A DNA stretch of 64,000 bases from Chlorops oryzae (Eukaryota > Arthropoda > Insecta > Diptera > Chloropidae). The notes below the pieces were generated by a model. It was not told the DNA's origin and did no database searches. It was given only the letters and a program-made list of their open reading frames with translations. Below, one piece after another: positions 46,670 through 58,834 of this stretch (position 1 is its first letter; each line of letters opens with the position of its first letter). The stretch covers positions 16,248,724 to 16,312,723 of the forward strand of contig CM035806.1 of assembly GCA_020466095.1 (NCBI GenBank), in the 5' to 3' direction. Made by a program: the position numbers and the translations under genes.

Positions 46670-49600
46670 ACGATATGTACTGATGTCAGTAATGATTATG
46701 ATGGGTTCATGAAGTACACCACTCACAACATGAATTCGAGAAGTGCTGTATGTATTTCGATTCATTTTATCTTTTCAATCAGCTGTCTTTCAACATGTTG
46801 AGCAAAAGTAGCTAAATAAACTTCGCTACCCAAAAATGGAGTCAACTCAGTCAACATGCTGTGAAAGCTCAGTTCAGCCGAGTTATACTCATTAGTTGAC
46901 CAACAGTGGAGTCTGCTGAATGCACCCATCTTAATTTGTGCTTATATTCGAACCAAGTAAGTAAACATACAAAATATGATCCTCAACACTGTGAACAATC
47001 TAGGCCATATGAGCAGACCTTACGAATATTCGTTCACTCTATCCAGAATTGACTGTATATCTTTTAAGGAGACGATATTGGGAAAAAATTTCTTTGAAGC
47101 CAGAAGCAAGCCTTTTGCCTGCCAAAGATGCTGAAATATTTGCGAAATTTAAATATGTACAAGAAACCTATATTCCCTTGAAAAAAAAAAAAAAAAAAAA
47201 AAAAAAAGGAAAACATAAAAAGGGACTATGAACAAAAAGGGGCTTCGAACAAATTTGACTTTTGAATGAATATAAAATAAGTATGTGTCTTTCGGAAAAG
47301 GACCTCCTCATCCACTCCTTACCAAGCCAATCGGAAATCTGAATCGTATTCGTGTCAACTTAAACAAAAAGATATTGATAAAATCAGTGATTAATTGGAA
47401 GGGAAAAAATTCCTTTAAATTTCAGAGTCTATATTTTAACAACTCAGTTGATTCATGTGATGTCGTAAGGCTCGAGTCAAACGAATAAGTGGAAATTTAC
47501 ATTAAAAAAATTTGTGTTTTTGGTATTGCTGTTGGTCTGGTGTGTTTTTGGTTAAAAAATAAATATATACATATATATATGTATATATAAATAAATTGCT
47601 GACTTCCGCAAAAATCCCATGTCCAATAGAGTAGGTAGTATTTCCCCCGCCTATCTGGTCCAGTCAGCTCCATAGCATCAACAAAGTCAAGCGCTCTCTG
47701 ACCGAACATTATTATTCTTTGCACAATTCTCGACTTAAAAGCGATTTTATGAACTTTAAATGAGCTCATAAAATGCACGCTTAATCTTGTGATGTTGATG
47801 TGGATTTTCCACAATTTAGAATGGAGGACGAAAGGAGACGAGACAGGCAAAAGCTAGACAACGAGGCGATGAGACAGGCGATGGTAGGGAAGATGTACGA
47901 CATAACATCGGATGAACGAGTCTTTAGCCAAACCGAGAGGCGCATCGCAAAATAAGTCACCAATTTAAGGAACAGAAAATCAAAAAGAAATTCATAAAAT
48001 AAAAGAATAAAAAAATATTTGCTATAAAAAAAAAATAGTGATACGGTTTATTTTTACGACGGCTTATAGAACAGAAAAGAACAGAACGGAACGGAACGTC
48101 CGTCATGGTAGTGTCCGGCACGTTGTGTCGTACGTCATCCTGGAAATAAAGCTCACTGGGCATGCGAATCGTGTACAGTTAAATGACCGCGTGCGGTATT
48201 TCACGTTATCCAGTTTAAAGTAGCATTTTATTATTTATATTCTGAGCGTTTATTTAGGCTCTGATTGCAATAAAATTCTGTGAGTGAAAGTGTGACTTGG
48301 AGTGAGCGTGTGTGTCTGTGTGTGTGTGTGCACTGAATTCTGGATGAAAGTAAAACGGATATGCTGGCAATGGCTAACAAAAACATTGCGGCAACATTTA
48401 CGTGCCTATAAACAGATAATGTGCTTCTAATCGTTTCAGATGCGTTTAGTCCTGAGCTTAAGGATTCAGGAAGTATTGCGTATGGTTTAAAGGGTTTCTC
48501 GATAGCAACCTTTAAAGTAAATGATTTCTTGCTTTATTTTTATAAATGCCTCTAATCTTTATAAGGAGACTTGTGGGTATTCACCTTATATAGGTTTGAA
48601 ATCAACGGAATGAATTTTCTAAGGAGCAGCAGAAAGCGTGTGAATTGTGCGAATGTTTAGATTCAGTTTCATATTGAAGAGAAGCTAAGAAAAATATCAA
48701 TCAGTAAAAAAAGCTACAGTAATTTGAGATATGTAAGGACATTTAAGGAACTATTTGTGAGATAATGTTCAACAATATAAATTACAAATAAATGTGAAAA
48801 CCATTTGTAAATGGCGTTTCGCTACGGACACGAGGTGATTTAATAAAGATACCATTTGGGTGCCACAAATAATAAAATCTCCTATCTGCGGACACAATTT
48901 CGTACGAAAAAGATGGGTGTCCTTGAAGAAGAGCTAAGTTTTAATGTAAGAGTTAGAGTGAACAAAAATAAATATTCGAAAAAGTTTTTCTGTGCCTTCT
49001 GCGCTTCAAAGTGTTGGGGATAATAGGTACCATTATCGTTTATTTATTTTATATTTATTTTATTATGTATTTTTAATATTAATTTGAATTAAGAGATTGT
49101 AATTACCACATTTAATGTCATTAGGAATCAGATGGACGCAAAAAGCTTGGCTTTCGTTTTTCATTTAAAAATTTCCGATCATGAAATTTTCTAAAAGAGC
49201 ACAGAACTCGGTGAGGAAATGGACACAGGAAATTAAAAAAAAAAAAAGGAGGCCTGTCATCAGGGGTTCCTCTACGGGAGCTTTTACAAAATGCTTTCTC
49301 CTAGCAGGATCGCCATATAATGTTCTTCGGTAATATTAATAAAATAGATTGGATTATATTTAAAGAAATAATGCTTTTTTATTTAGCGCTTTTAGGGCGA
49401 GTCGAAAGCCACGATACAAGGGTGTGCACTGGGGTGGCTCGATTTGTATGGATACCATTAGGTACCTCTATATTATAAAAACATCGTGTTAACCTCTTCC
49501 AAAAGATATATTGCGGATTGCTCGCGTAATGTTCGCCAAAGTCATATATTCAGCCCGATTCTGATATTTCTCTCGAGAGTAAAGATCTTCTTTTATAAAT

Positions 49601-51414
49601 ATTTGTTGGAAGAAATTTGATTAGGAATAGGCATTTCAACCATATCCATAATTTTCCTAACATTATCTATTTAAAAACAGAGATTTTAGTCTCGAGAAAT
49701 GTAAATTCCCCGGGAATTCGTTCTTCAAGAATGTTCAGAATCGGGCTGTTTTTTTGAAGATAGGTCTTCTTTGTAGGTAGAGTTGAGAAAACATCGGTTA
49801 TTGCTCTTCCAGAAGAGTCGCATAAACATCTTCTTGGCTCATGTTCGCTTAAACATCGTTTAAATGTTTGCTGGGAAGTGTATGAAAAAACAAAAAAGAG
49901 GGGCACTCTTCTTCAAATTGTTATTTCATATTGAATTTGTTTATTTTAATTTCAAAAGTAGAATTTATTTTTAATTTATTATGGAAGAAAATACTTTGAA
50001 AAGAAATGCAGGAAAAAAAAGTTTTTTTTTTGTTTGCAACAAAATTAATACATTCGAATTTGTTATACGAATAACGATTTCCCCCATTCTTCTTCGAAGG
50101 CGTTTTTGATTTCTCCATTGGGGACTCTAAGCGCTTAGAAAATAAATGTCCTTTTGTTGGACAATATTACAATAAATGCCTCAACGGATTTTATGATTGC
50201 AGACATAGATTAATATTTCTGATTGTTTTCAATAATTTAAGCATTTTAGGAAAATTAAAATTTTCTCAATTTGAAATATTTTCAATTATTGTATAATATT
50301 TGAGCAAAGCGCAATAAGTCCACTCAGTCCACAGGGAATAATTATTAGAGAAAAGAAAATCCTCAGCTGGTGAAGTTCGAAATTGAAATGGCTTGCTTCG
50401 TTGTAAAATCGATTCCAAGAATTTTACTTCTTGCAATACATATATTGTATGCTACGACATTTCGTCAATATCTCCTTGAACTTGGACCCAAAAAGGGGAC
50501 AATAGAACCGCATCTTGTCGTGAACAACAAACCATTCATGCAAATATTGAAAGCGAAATCAAGGTTTGTTCGCAATCAATAATAACTACAAATATTGTAT
50601 ATTCCTGCTCTTTTGTTCCAAGAAATGTTGCAAGACTTCACACCTATTAGCTCTGTACTCATGCAAAAATTTATAGTATTTCGAAATTTGAATTCCTTTT
50701 TTTTTTTTTAAATATCAACCAATATTAATCCTGCATACAAAAGGAAAATAAATTACAACCATGCTTCATTCAAACGACATTAGAGCAGACTTTTTGTTCG
50801 CTTTCTTCTTATTTTTCTTCTTCTTTTTTTCTTTCTCCTTCAAACATTTTCGGCTGCTTTTTCTAATTTGAGCCTCTTTAAATGACAGCCATAGAAAATC
50901 AATTTTCACCATAAAGCACATACCTTTCTCTTGTTTTTTTCCCCCCTCGAACTGATTATGCCAGCATTTGTGTGTTCTTGAGAGCTTGTCGCACTAATTT
51001 CCTCTTCCGAGGAGGACAAAAATAAGTGGTTAGAAAATAATTACTCCCGCTTCAAGCTGAATTAACGGTGAGTGCAAATGAGTTCCCCCGCTCAAAAAGC
51101 CAATGATCCGGAAAATCGAAAATTAGCAATAATCAATTGAACCTAACGCACGAATATTAATTTAATAAATTCCTCGTAAAACGTTCGTTCATTCATACAT
51201 TCATTCATTCCGTATGCATTTAATTCATTATCCCGAATATTTACTAACATACATAAGTCGATATTAATTTCATTATTTAACTAACCAAATAGCTCCCATC
51301 AAGGACTGCCTTATTTAAATTTGTTAATTTTTCCAATCATTAATTATATTTTCTTTAAAAAGAATAAAATAAAAAAGGAGTTCAAATATGAAAAAATAAA
51401 TAATAAATAGGTCT
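46670..51414. other. non-coding stretch, no supported gene
   Basis: About 4.7 kb. It includes a poly-A run (about 47181-47207), a GAACAGAACGG run near 48070-48100, a short (TG)n (48309-48330) and an inverted CCCAGCAAACAT end at 49864-49875. A 44-codon frame at 47821-47955 is rich in charged residues but too short to call. Confidence 0.4.
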
Positions 51415-51506
51415 GTTCCCGTATGTTCTTGCATAAAACTGCCAAGTTTTTTATAAAACTGTTTGAAAATTGGGCAGTTTTGGGCCATTTCGTGCAGTAC
51501 GGGAAC
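51415..51506. mobile_element. 92-bp palindromic MITE with GTTCCCGTA ends
   Basis: Starts GTTCCCGTATG and ends CAGTACGGGAAC, with a second nested inverted pair AAACTGCC/GGGCAGTTT. It would fold into one hairpin. Non-coding. Confidence 0.5.
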
Positions 51507-53360
51507 ATATCTAAGAGGCTCTTTCCAGCTCTGTCAGAAACTTAATAAAAAAAAAACCCTGAATCAGAATCAGAAATATTTTAAAGTCTTTTTTTATATG
51601 AAAATTTTTCATTTCTGATAGAACTGCAGAGAGACCCTAATTGAAAAAAGAAAAAACAGTAAAAATAAATTCGTAAAAATCGTAATTTTTGTAATTTTTT
51701 TCATATTTATTAACCACACAATCAATTATGATTAAAAGGATTTCAACAGAAATGCTGCTATCAATTTTGATTAACAGGACTTTAACATAAATGCTGCTGT
51801 TAACATGCTTGCTTCAATGAAATGTTGCGAGCAGAGTTTTTATCCGTCGCTGTTAAAAAATCCTTTTCCAAATGTTGTTTGAGTTAACAGACTTCAGTCT
51901 GTTAGTGGTGCTATGTTATGTCAATGGACATTTTCTGTTAGGAAAAGCAGTATAACAGCTCTTAAAAATGCTTAACGCTTTCCTATTACTCCGCACAACA
52001 TTGCCGGTTAAAATCGCAACAAAGGATTGAGGAATATATAGGATTCTATTTATTACCCTAAGGCCCGACGATTTCACCATAAAATTCAAATGAAACTTAA
52101 ATGGAACGAACTGTCAAATTTCATATTAAAAAAAAAAGGAAATTTTAAAGTCATTCGATAAGAATATTGACCATCGAACAAAGATTGAAATCTTAGCATT
52201 CTACCGAACTCTATGTCGCATTTATGGTCGCTATCTTGAGTGGTTCAGGGGCCTTTGAACTCTGACTGAACAGCCTAATAAGCTAACAATGCATGAAATA
52301 AAAAAGAAAATGCAAAAATTTTAGAAAAATAGAAAAAAAAAATGCTTTAATATATAATTTACAAAACGCCGAATGATATGTAGTATTTAACAGTCTTCTT
52401 TAAAAAGAAAAAATAGAGTCCTTTCAATACGGGTTAGCAGGTTACTATGTTACTGTAGGAAAATACATAAGACAACCGCGACTTTTCAAATTTCCCTCGA
52501 TTAACAGTTTCTGATGAAGTTCCATAAACAGTCTTGGATGCTGTTCGCACTTAAAGTTCGAGTTAAGTTAAGTAAGCTAAAGGCAGCGCTTCAAATCAGT
52601 TCAAATCGTGTTTCCAAAGCGTAAACAACGCGCAAACGAAACGAATCGGTGAAATGTGAAGTTCAATTCCCGAATATTTCTAAAAAATATAGTAAATAAA
52701 AATCTTCGGATGAAACTTGACGCATTTCATCCGGGTCGAGAACTCAAACTATGGAATTTATTTAAGTCCAAAGAAGGAGCCAAAAATTGTTTATCACAAT
52801 TCATAATTCAATTCAAATCAAATTAATGTACGTTTTAATAGACTAATTTGAGAACATAATCATAATATTAAAATTCAATTTAAACAATTAACATTAAACA
52901 AAATATTTGAGCAAAATATATGAGTAAAATATATATAAAAAATAATTTCAGACTAAAAATAAAACAAAAAATCAGTTAAAAATAAATTCGATTCTCCTGT
53001 ACCAAAGGAATGAACAAATATTTTCAATATCTCGATTTAAATACTTAAATAAAAAATATATAAATTTAAAATAAAAATTGAATACAAAGCAAAGAATTTG
53101 AATTTCTCAGTGGCGGTTTAGAAAAACAGTTTTTGAATTTTCAAAACAAATAATTTGCTTCTATTGTTTGTTGTCTTGCACCACTCGATATATCATCCAA
53201 ATTGGTAAGTCTTTTTCCGCTATAGGATTTTTATTGCGAGACAAATAAATTAAATAAAAATACAACCAAAAAAGCATATAAATAAGGCAACAGCAAATAT
53301 TTTTGACAACCAAAATATACTGCGAAGTTTTAGTCATTTTAGGACAACAGAATATATTTG
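51507..53360. other. non-coding stretch with a partial MITE
   Basis: Contains a ~46-bp direct duplication at about 51721-51805 (ATCAATTNTGATTAANAGGA core) and the partial TTA-type MITE at 52062. No gene. Confidence 0.4.
52062..52150. mobile_element. partial copy of the TTA-type MITE
   Basis: Starts GGCCCGACGATTTCACC and contains AAACTTAAATGGAACGAACT followed by GTCAAATTTCATATTAAAAA, which match the reverse strand of 59750-59867. The far end is missing. Confidence 0.5.
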
Positions 53361-53584
53361 AATTCGGCACCTAAAGGTATGCATTCGAATATTTTAGAAC
53401 GAATTCATTTCATTTAAAGCCTTTATAAACGCAGCTTAATTAAGGCATATCTTTCAAACCCATTCCTCCAGATGCGATTAAATGGGGAAACTTACAACAA
53501 TAAACAAATAAGTCAATATCGGAAATATTTGGAATATTTAATAAATATTATTTATAGGTATGCATACATTTGGGTGCTAAATTT
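53361..53584. mobile_element. GTATGCAT-ended MITE, copy 2
   Basis: The 224-bp element has ends AATTCGGCACCTAAAGGTAT and, inverted, AAATTTAGCACCCAAATGTA, both followed by GCAT. It aligns in inverted orientation with 58621-58834, including GAACGAATTCATTTCA, AAAGCCTTTATAAACG and TCTTTCAAACC. Non-coding. Confidence 0.7.
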
Positions 53585-54514
53585 GAATATTTGCTGTTTG
53601 TCTAGTCATTATTCATAATAATAGTAAATTTTTATTAACAACTTTAAGACTTTTTGGAGTTTTGTGCAATTTCTTGGAACTTTAATGAAGCTCAATTGAA
53701 CATCTTAAAGATTATTCAAATGGATGGAATTAAGTTAAGTTAAAAATGATTTAAATATTCTTCCTCCTATTATATGCCATAGAAGGATTAAAAGTGATAA
53801 AGCGATGATCATAAATGAGGTTGGCAGAGTATTGCTACCATTTGTCATTAATCCTTCCTCTCGGAGTGATGGTTTTTTCATTGCATCGATTAACGAATGT
53901 TCAACGCATCAATAGAGTTTTTTTTAATAAGGGTATCAAATTTCGTTTTTTTAGCTTTTTGTTCTTATGAAATTTTGACCGTTTAGTGAAATAGTGAGAA
54001 ATACTTAGAATGGAGTTTTCATCACAAAATATACATTTTATCTTAATTTTTTTTTTTTTTTTTTGCTTCAATAAAAACTATACGATCTTGCAGCATTTCT
54101 TTTTTGAATGTTTGAAGTGTTTTTGAACGAGTGGCTGTTATCATATTTATTTTTATTTGGACTTTCTTGAATATTTATCTGGATATTGTTGAGAATAGTT
54201 GGAATCATTTGATGCTTCAATTTAGTGAAGATGTTTTTTTTTAACTATCAAAAGGCGAAATCAAGAGTTGCATGGTCGAAAAAAAATATTTTTCTATATT
54301 AAAAAAAAATATTTTGTTGTGGCTTAGAGTACAAACCGCCTATTTCACATATGAAAAATTCAACAGACAAACATACAAAAAAACTGCTTCGAATTTACAT
54401 TCTCATCTTAGGAAGGAACTCCAATATATAGTTGGTTCATTTTAAGATATTTTATAAATGCTTCCTAAGCCGGAACAATTCAAATAGTTTTTTTTTTTAA
54501 ATCAATTTTTTAAC
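53585..54514. other. non-coding, nothing recognised
   Basis: AT-rich sequence with homopolymer runs. No gene or complete element seen. Confidence 0.4.
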
Positions 54515-54950
54515 CCGACGCACTCTGTGTCGGGGGGATATTGCATACGTAAAGTACCCAGAAACAGTCGAGATAGATCATATAAAAATTTACATTGAAA
54601 TGATCAGCATCACTGAGAGATTAAATTTAGCCATGTCCTTCTGTCTGTCCGTATACGATTTTTTTATCGAAGGGGTTCAGCTATCTTGACGAAATTCGGT
54701 GGTATGCGTCCTCAGTGGAACATCAGTAAGAACAAGTTCGAGAATGCACCTGATCCGACAATTTTTAAGCGTACCTCCAGTACTAGGGTCTGTCAGAAAA
54801 ATCTCAAAACTACCCCAATTTGGACTTCTTCGACATATTTCTATGATAGAATTTGATCGTATATTCAAGCGTCGGATTAAAATTAAATAGGAAAATAAAA
54901 AGGATGGTTTTCATAAAGAAATTGAACTATAACACCCTTACTTGTTCTAT
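54515..54950 (-). repeat. dispersed repeat A, inverted copy
   Basis: Opens with CCCGACGCACTCTGTGTCGG, has GCCATGTCCTTCTGTCTGTC near 54630, GTACCTCCAGTACTAGGGTC near 54771, and ends CTATAACACCCTTA. Read on the reverse strand it runs from TAAGGGTGTTATAG to the CCCGACA end, matching both borders of the repeat at 23193-24290. Confidence 0.6.
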
Positions 54951-55599
54951 GTTCGACTGCAAGAAACATAACACCTAGATATTTAACACTTATTTCTTCT
55001 AATTTTCCAAAGTGATTGAATGATTTTTTGAGAAATGCGAAATTTTAATTTGTACCGTGTTTAGTACCTACCAAGGGTGCGATATATAGAAACATATGTA
55101 CATGAAAAAAATATTCAAAAATAACCCTGCAGGGCATCGAACCAATTTTAAAGTATTTTAAAGTTAGCTTTTTAAAAAGCACAACTGGTTGATTAGTCGA
55201 TTTCCTTCTTTGGCTTCAACTCACTATTTTAACGTGGCGATGTCCTGGGCAGTAGTCAATTGTCCGTTCCTGCAACACCTTGTAACTAAATATTATCTGG
55301 CTACTTTTTGGTTGAACTGAAGTCCAGAAAACGAAATCACTGATTTAAATTGGTTACAAAATGTTCAATAAAAAACTACTTTCATTAAAATTATTGAAAA
55401 ATGTGTTTTTTTTTGTTTGTTTTTTTTCAACGAATAAGTTTTTAAAAACCTTACATTCCATGTTAATATTTGAAAATTATAAAAACAACGAACAAAATAA
55501 AAATAAAAAATTTAAAAATCATTTAAAAAATAAAAATGAATTCAGAAAGAGAAGTGGTTTCAATTTATAACTGTGAGAGGTCCATATGAGCTGAACTTT
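54951..55599. other. non-coding, nothing recognised
   Basis: AT-rich with short Lys/Asn-rich frames only (for example 55361-55570). Confidence 0.4.
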
Positions 55600-55760
55600 T
55601 TTTTTTATTTTTCTGCAACGAAGATTTTTAGTAGAAGAAAAATAATTAATTTATGAATGTGAAAATGTTTTTCAAGCGATGGCATGAGAAAGAAATCCAC
55701 AGGCGACTATTTTAGCTGACCTACGTTTCGAACTGTCGTCTGGGGTCTCATCTGAGCAAT
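55600..55760 (-). repeat. hammerhead-bearing repeat, second copy (ribozyme degenerate)
   Basis: On the reverse strand the ribozyme occupies about 55760-55713: TTGCT, then CAGATGA where the core should be CTGATGA (U4 changed to A), stem II GACC/GTTC with one mismatch, GAA, then ACGTAGGT (palindrome broken by one base), C17 and AGCTAA, so stem I is reduced to three or four pairs. It should not cleave efficiently. The flank to 55600 matches 39193-39300. Confidence 0.65.
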
Positions 55761-56249
55761 TTTTACGGATTGGTTGACTATTGAGTAAAGTTTCGGTTTG
55801 CGTATTAAACTACCTTTGACTGCAATTCGTACCCTTGAATTATAGCATCAGAAATATATTATTTTCGTATCTAATTTGGTTGATGTCTCCATGACTTTTC
55901 AAACGATTTCTAGTTAGTTGCGAAAAAGTTAGCTTATTATATTAACTTATTTCCTAATCGGTTGATAAAAGTCCTGCAGGGAAACTAATAAGCAGGGCTC
56001 GGATTTTGTTGCTTTTATCAATTTAAAGCATACTTTATGGAGTAAAAATTTTGTTCAAATCACTTAAAGTTAAGACTCAAATCGATTTTTAACTTCAATA
56101 TACATTTTTTTGAAGTTAGAAAAGCGGTTTGAAGTTCAACTTCCATAAAATTATTCGCAAAATGTTAGAAAGAAACATTTTTTGCCCCATAAAGTATGCT
56201 TGAATTTTATAAAAGCAACAAAATCCGAGCCCTGCTAATAAGGTATTAG
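55761..56249. other. non-coding, nothing recognised
   Basis: Contains an inverted pair (AGCAGGGCTCGGATTTTGTT near 55991 and its complement near 56215) that frames about 245 bp, possibly a small MITE next to the SINE. Confidence 0.4.
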
Positions 56250-56489
56250 GTAGGTAGGTTGAAGTGGCTGCCACTTAGGCCGTTAATCGGCCCATTGTGA
56301 TACCAAGGAGGTTTTCTTCTGTTTGTGTGAGTGTATGTCTTTTTATGTAGTGTGCCCATAACATGCGATTTTGGAAAAACCAATGCTAGGCTTGGAACAT
56401 TACACTCCTTCTCGCCTGTGCCGGGAACCGAACCTCGGCCCCTTCGATCAAGAGCATAGCACGCATCTCCTACGCTATCCCAGAGCCAC
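56250..56489 (-). mobile_element. tRNA-derived SINE family 1, full copy with duplication
   Basis: The 240-bp element is flanked by a perfect 13-bp target-site duplication AATAAGGTATTAG (56237-56249 and 56490-56502). On the reverse strand it begins GTGGCTCTGGGATAGC and carries box A-like TAGCGTAGGAGATGCGTGCT and box B GGTTCGGTTCCC. The 3' end reads TTCAACCTACCTAC. SINEs are transcribed by RNA polymerase III and copied by a partner LINE; the partner is not in the window. Confidence 0.92.
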
Positions 56490-56575
56490 AATAAGGTATT
56501 AGTAATAAGAAAAAAATTTTACAAAATTTGGAAAAAAACATTTTTTTAATTTTAAGATTAAATTATTTCGTTCTT

Positions 56576-56784
56576 GACGGCCTCTGTGCCGTAGTTGGTT
56601 GAGATGCCAACTAACGAAGCGAGAGGCTCTCTGGGTTCAAATCCCAGTTGAGGTCGTGAATGATTGTGTGGTTTTTTCTTTTTCAGTTTTTCTTATTATT
56701 CGTGCTATCGCAACGGACTCATGTGAGGCCGAAGTGTGTCACCCTTGATGGTGGCAGCCACATTAACCTAGCCTTAAACTAACC
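56576..56784 (+). mobile_element. tRNA-derived SINE family 2
   Basis: 209 bp with a tRNA-like head: GACGGCCTCTGTGCCGTAGT, a box A-like TGCCGTAGTTGGTTGAG, and a perfect box B GGGTTCAAATCCC. A non-tRNA body ends TTAAACTAACC. The flanks TAAATTATTTCGTTCTT (56559-56575) and TAAATTATTGTTTTCTT (56785-56801) are a 17-bp duplication with three differences. The head differs from SINE family 1. Confidence 0.85.
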
Positions 56785-56801
56785 TAAATTATTGTTTTCT
56801 T

Positions 56802-57957
56802 AATTCATAACAAGATAGCCTGTTTAGAACAGAAACCATCATGAGTTTCAATTGATTTGTTTTTTTTTTTTTTTTTTCAAACCGAGATAAGCATAGCAAA
56901 TTCACTCAAATCAGCGTAAAAAAAAATAGAAATAATAAAAAGTTGATTTGTCTTGAGTTGACACTTTTTGAACGATTTATTTACTTTTTTTTCATCCCAA
57001 TCGACGAACAAACTGACAAACAACCAACCAAACACACAGGCACACACATATAAAGTTTTGATCGATATTCAGATAAAATTAATCGTCTAAGGTATGCCAA
57101 AATTGTCAAAAAAAAAAAATACAAAAAAAAAAACTTATGTGACGCTCAAGTGGTGGCATCTTTCGACTGCTGAATTTTTCTTTTGAAAGGTTTTTTTTTT
57201 TTTTTTTTTTTTGGGAGCTCCTGAGTGCAATTGCCTTCGGTGATTTCCATTTTTCATAGCCACAATCTTCTGTTATCTCTTAACCAATGAAGTCATAATT
57301 ATTTGCGCATTAAAATTGATAAATGAATATTAGGAAAATGTTTGACATGAACAAAAAGTTAGTCTTTGCCACTGCATGACTGACTTTCTGACTGGCAGGA
57401 ATGGTAGTGCTAAAAAATCGCGAATGGGAAAGTTTCAGAAATATTCGCATTTCGAGAATTGCGATTTTTTTGAAATTTCAAATTAATGAAATAAGTTGAT
57501 GGATATATTAATTGACCGCTACCTACTTATTTGAGAGCGTTATTGGGATTGGGTCTTGGGAATGTCAGCAAAAGAATGGCATCCTCCAGCAATTTTCGAA
57601 AGCGAACCAATTAACCAATTTATTTTTGTAGCTTCCATTAAAATAACTGGGGAGGAAGCTTAAGTCTCATTCAAAATCATTCATGTTCCACGTATCTATA
57701 AAGCATATAATCTTTTCAAAATCATTAAAGAAACATGGAAATTACTTCAGAAATTTATACAGGAACGCAATAAGTTCCAACAGGGCGTATAAGTTTCAGG
57801 TCTGGATTCAGTAGAAAATAAAATCAAAATCGAATCGTTTAAAATATAATAATAAAAATAATTCTCTTCATTTGTCCCGTCCGTGTGTGGTTGGATATCC
57901 ACTAGAGCGATTAAATCATTTGAGATGACAAATTGTGTGTTAGTAACTAAGTTGCAT
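56802..57957. other. non-coding, nothing recognised
   Basis: Homopolymer-rich sequence between two SINEs. No gene. Confidence 0.4.
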
Positions 57958-58196
57958 GTGGCTCTGGAATAGCGTAGGGGATGCGTGCTATGCTCTTGGT
58001 CCCAGGGTCCGAGGTTCGATTCCCGGCACAGGTGAAACGGAGTGTAATGTTCCAAGCCTAGCACTGGTTTTTCAAAAAATCGCATGTTATGGGCACACTA
58101 CATAAAAAGACATACACTCACACAAACAGAAGAAAACCTCCTTGGTATCACAATGGGCCGATTAACGGCCTAAGTGGCAGCCACTTCAATCTACCT
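57958..58196 (+). mobile_element. tRNA-derived SINE family 1, full copy with duplication
   Basis: The 239-bp element is bordered by a perfect 12-bp duplication ACTAAGTTGCAT (57946-57957 and 58197-58208). It starts GTGGCTCTGGAATAGC; box A-like TAGCGTAGGGGATGCGTGCT; box B GGTTCGATTCCC. It is the cleanest copy and the best reference for the family. The 3' end reads AGTGGCAGCCACTTCAATCT, a small hairpin, then ACCT. Confidence 0.93.
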
Positions 58197-58208
58197 ACTA
58201 AGTTGCAT

Positions 58209-58620
58209 TTTAAATATGAGCCTACGTGAAAATGGTGGCCATGATGGTCAACCACTATCAAGCTAGGGTAAAAATTATTAAAGTTCGAAGAAGGCGAGTT
58301 CTAAAAGAATGGTTGGGCTATAAAAAATCCAGCATGGTTGAAAATCTTTACATCGAGGATTAAACATCGCTGAAAAATTCATTGAAGCGTCAAATTTCTG
58401 GTATATAAAAATAGGCAACATTTCGGCTCCTTGCAAAACCGAATTTCGAAGATCATAAAACTTTTTGAATCGATGAACATATTTCAAACTGATTCATGAA
58501 TATGAAAATATGAAATAATCATGAAAAAATCATCAATTACAAACAAAACTTTTCCCCATGGTCCTAAAAGTGAACATATAGAAAAAATTGAATATCTAGC
58601 AAAAGGGCAACAGAAAATAA
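58209..58620. other. non-coding, nothing recognised
   Basis: Short reverse-strand frames only (58278-58487, 58484-58711), without motifs. Confidence 0.4.
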
Positions 58621-58834
58621 TTAAATTCAGCACCCAAATGTATGCATACCTATAAATATTCGGGATATATTCGATAGTGACAAATTCGTTTATTCTTGTA
58701 GGTTTGACCATTTAAGCGCGTCTGGAGGAATAGGTTTGAAAGATGTGCCTTAATCAAGCTTCGTTTATAAAGGCTTTAATTGAAATGAATTCGTTCTAAA
58801 ATATTCAAATGCATACTTTTAGGTGCCGAATTTA
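58621..58834. mobile_element. GTATGCAT-ended MITE, copy 3
   Basis: The 214-bp element is inverted relative to 53361-53584. Ends TTAAATTCAGCACCCAAATG and, inverted, TAAATTCGGCACCTAAAAGT. Overall identity to copy 2 looks moderate, so both are old. Confidence 0.7.

Noticed and set aside
47821..47955. Charged 44-codon frame (MEDERRRDRQKLDNEAMRQA start)
   Set aside because: Looks coding-like but is short, has an in-frame stop 12 codons upstream and no partner exon; possibly a transposon scrap.
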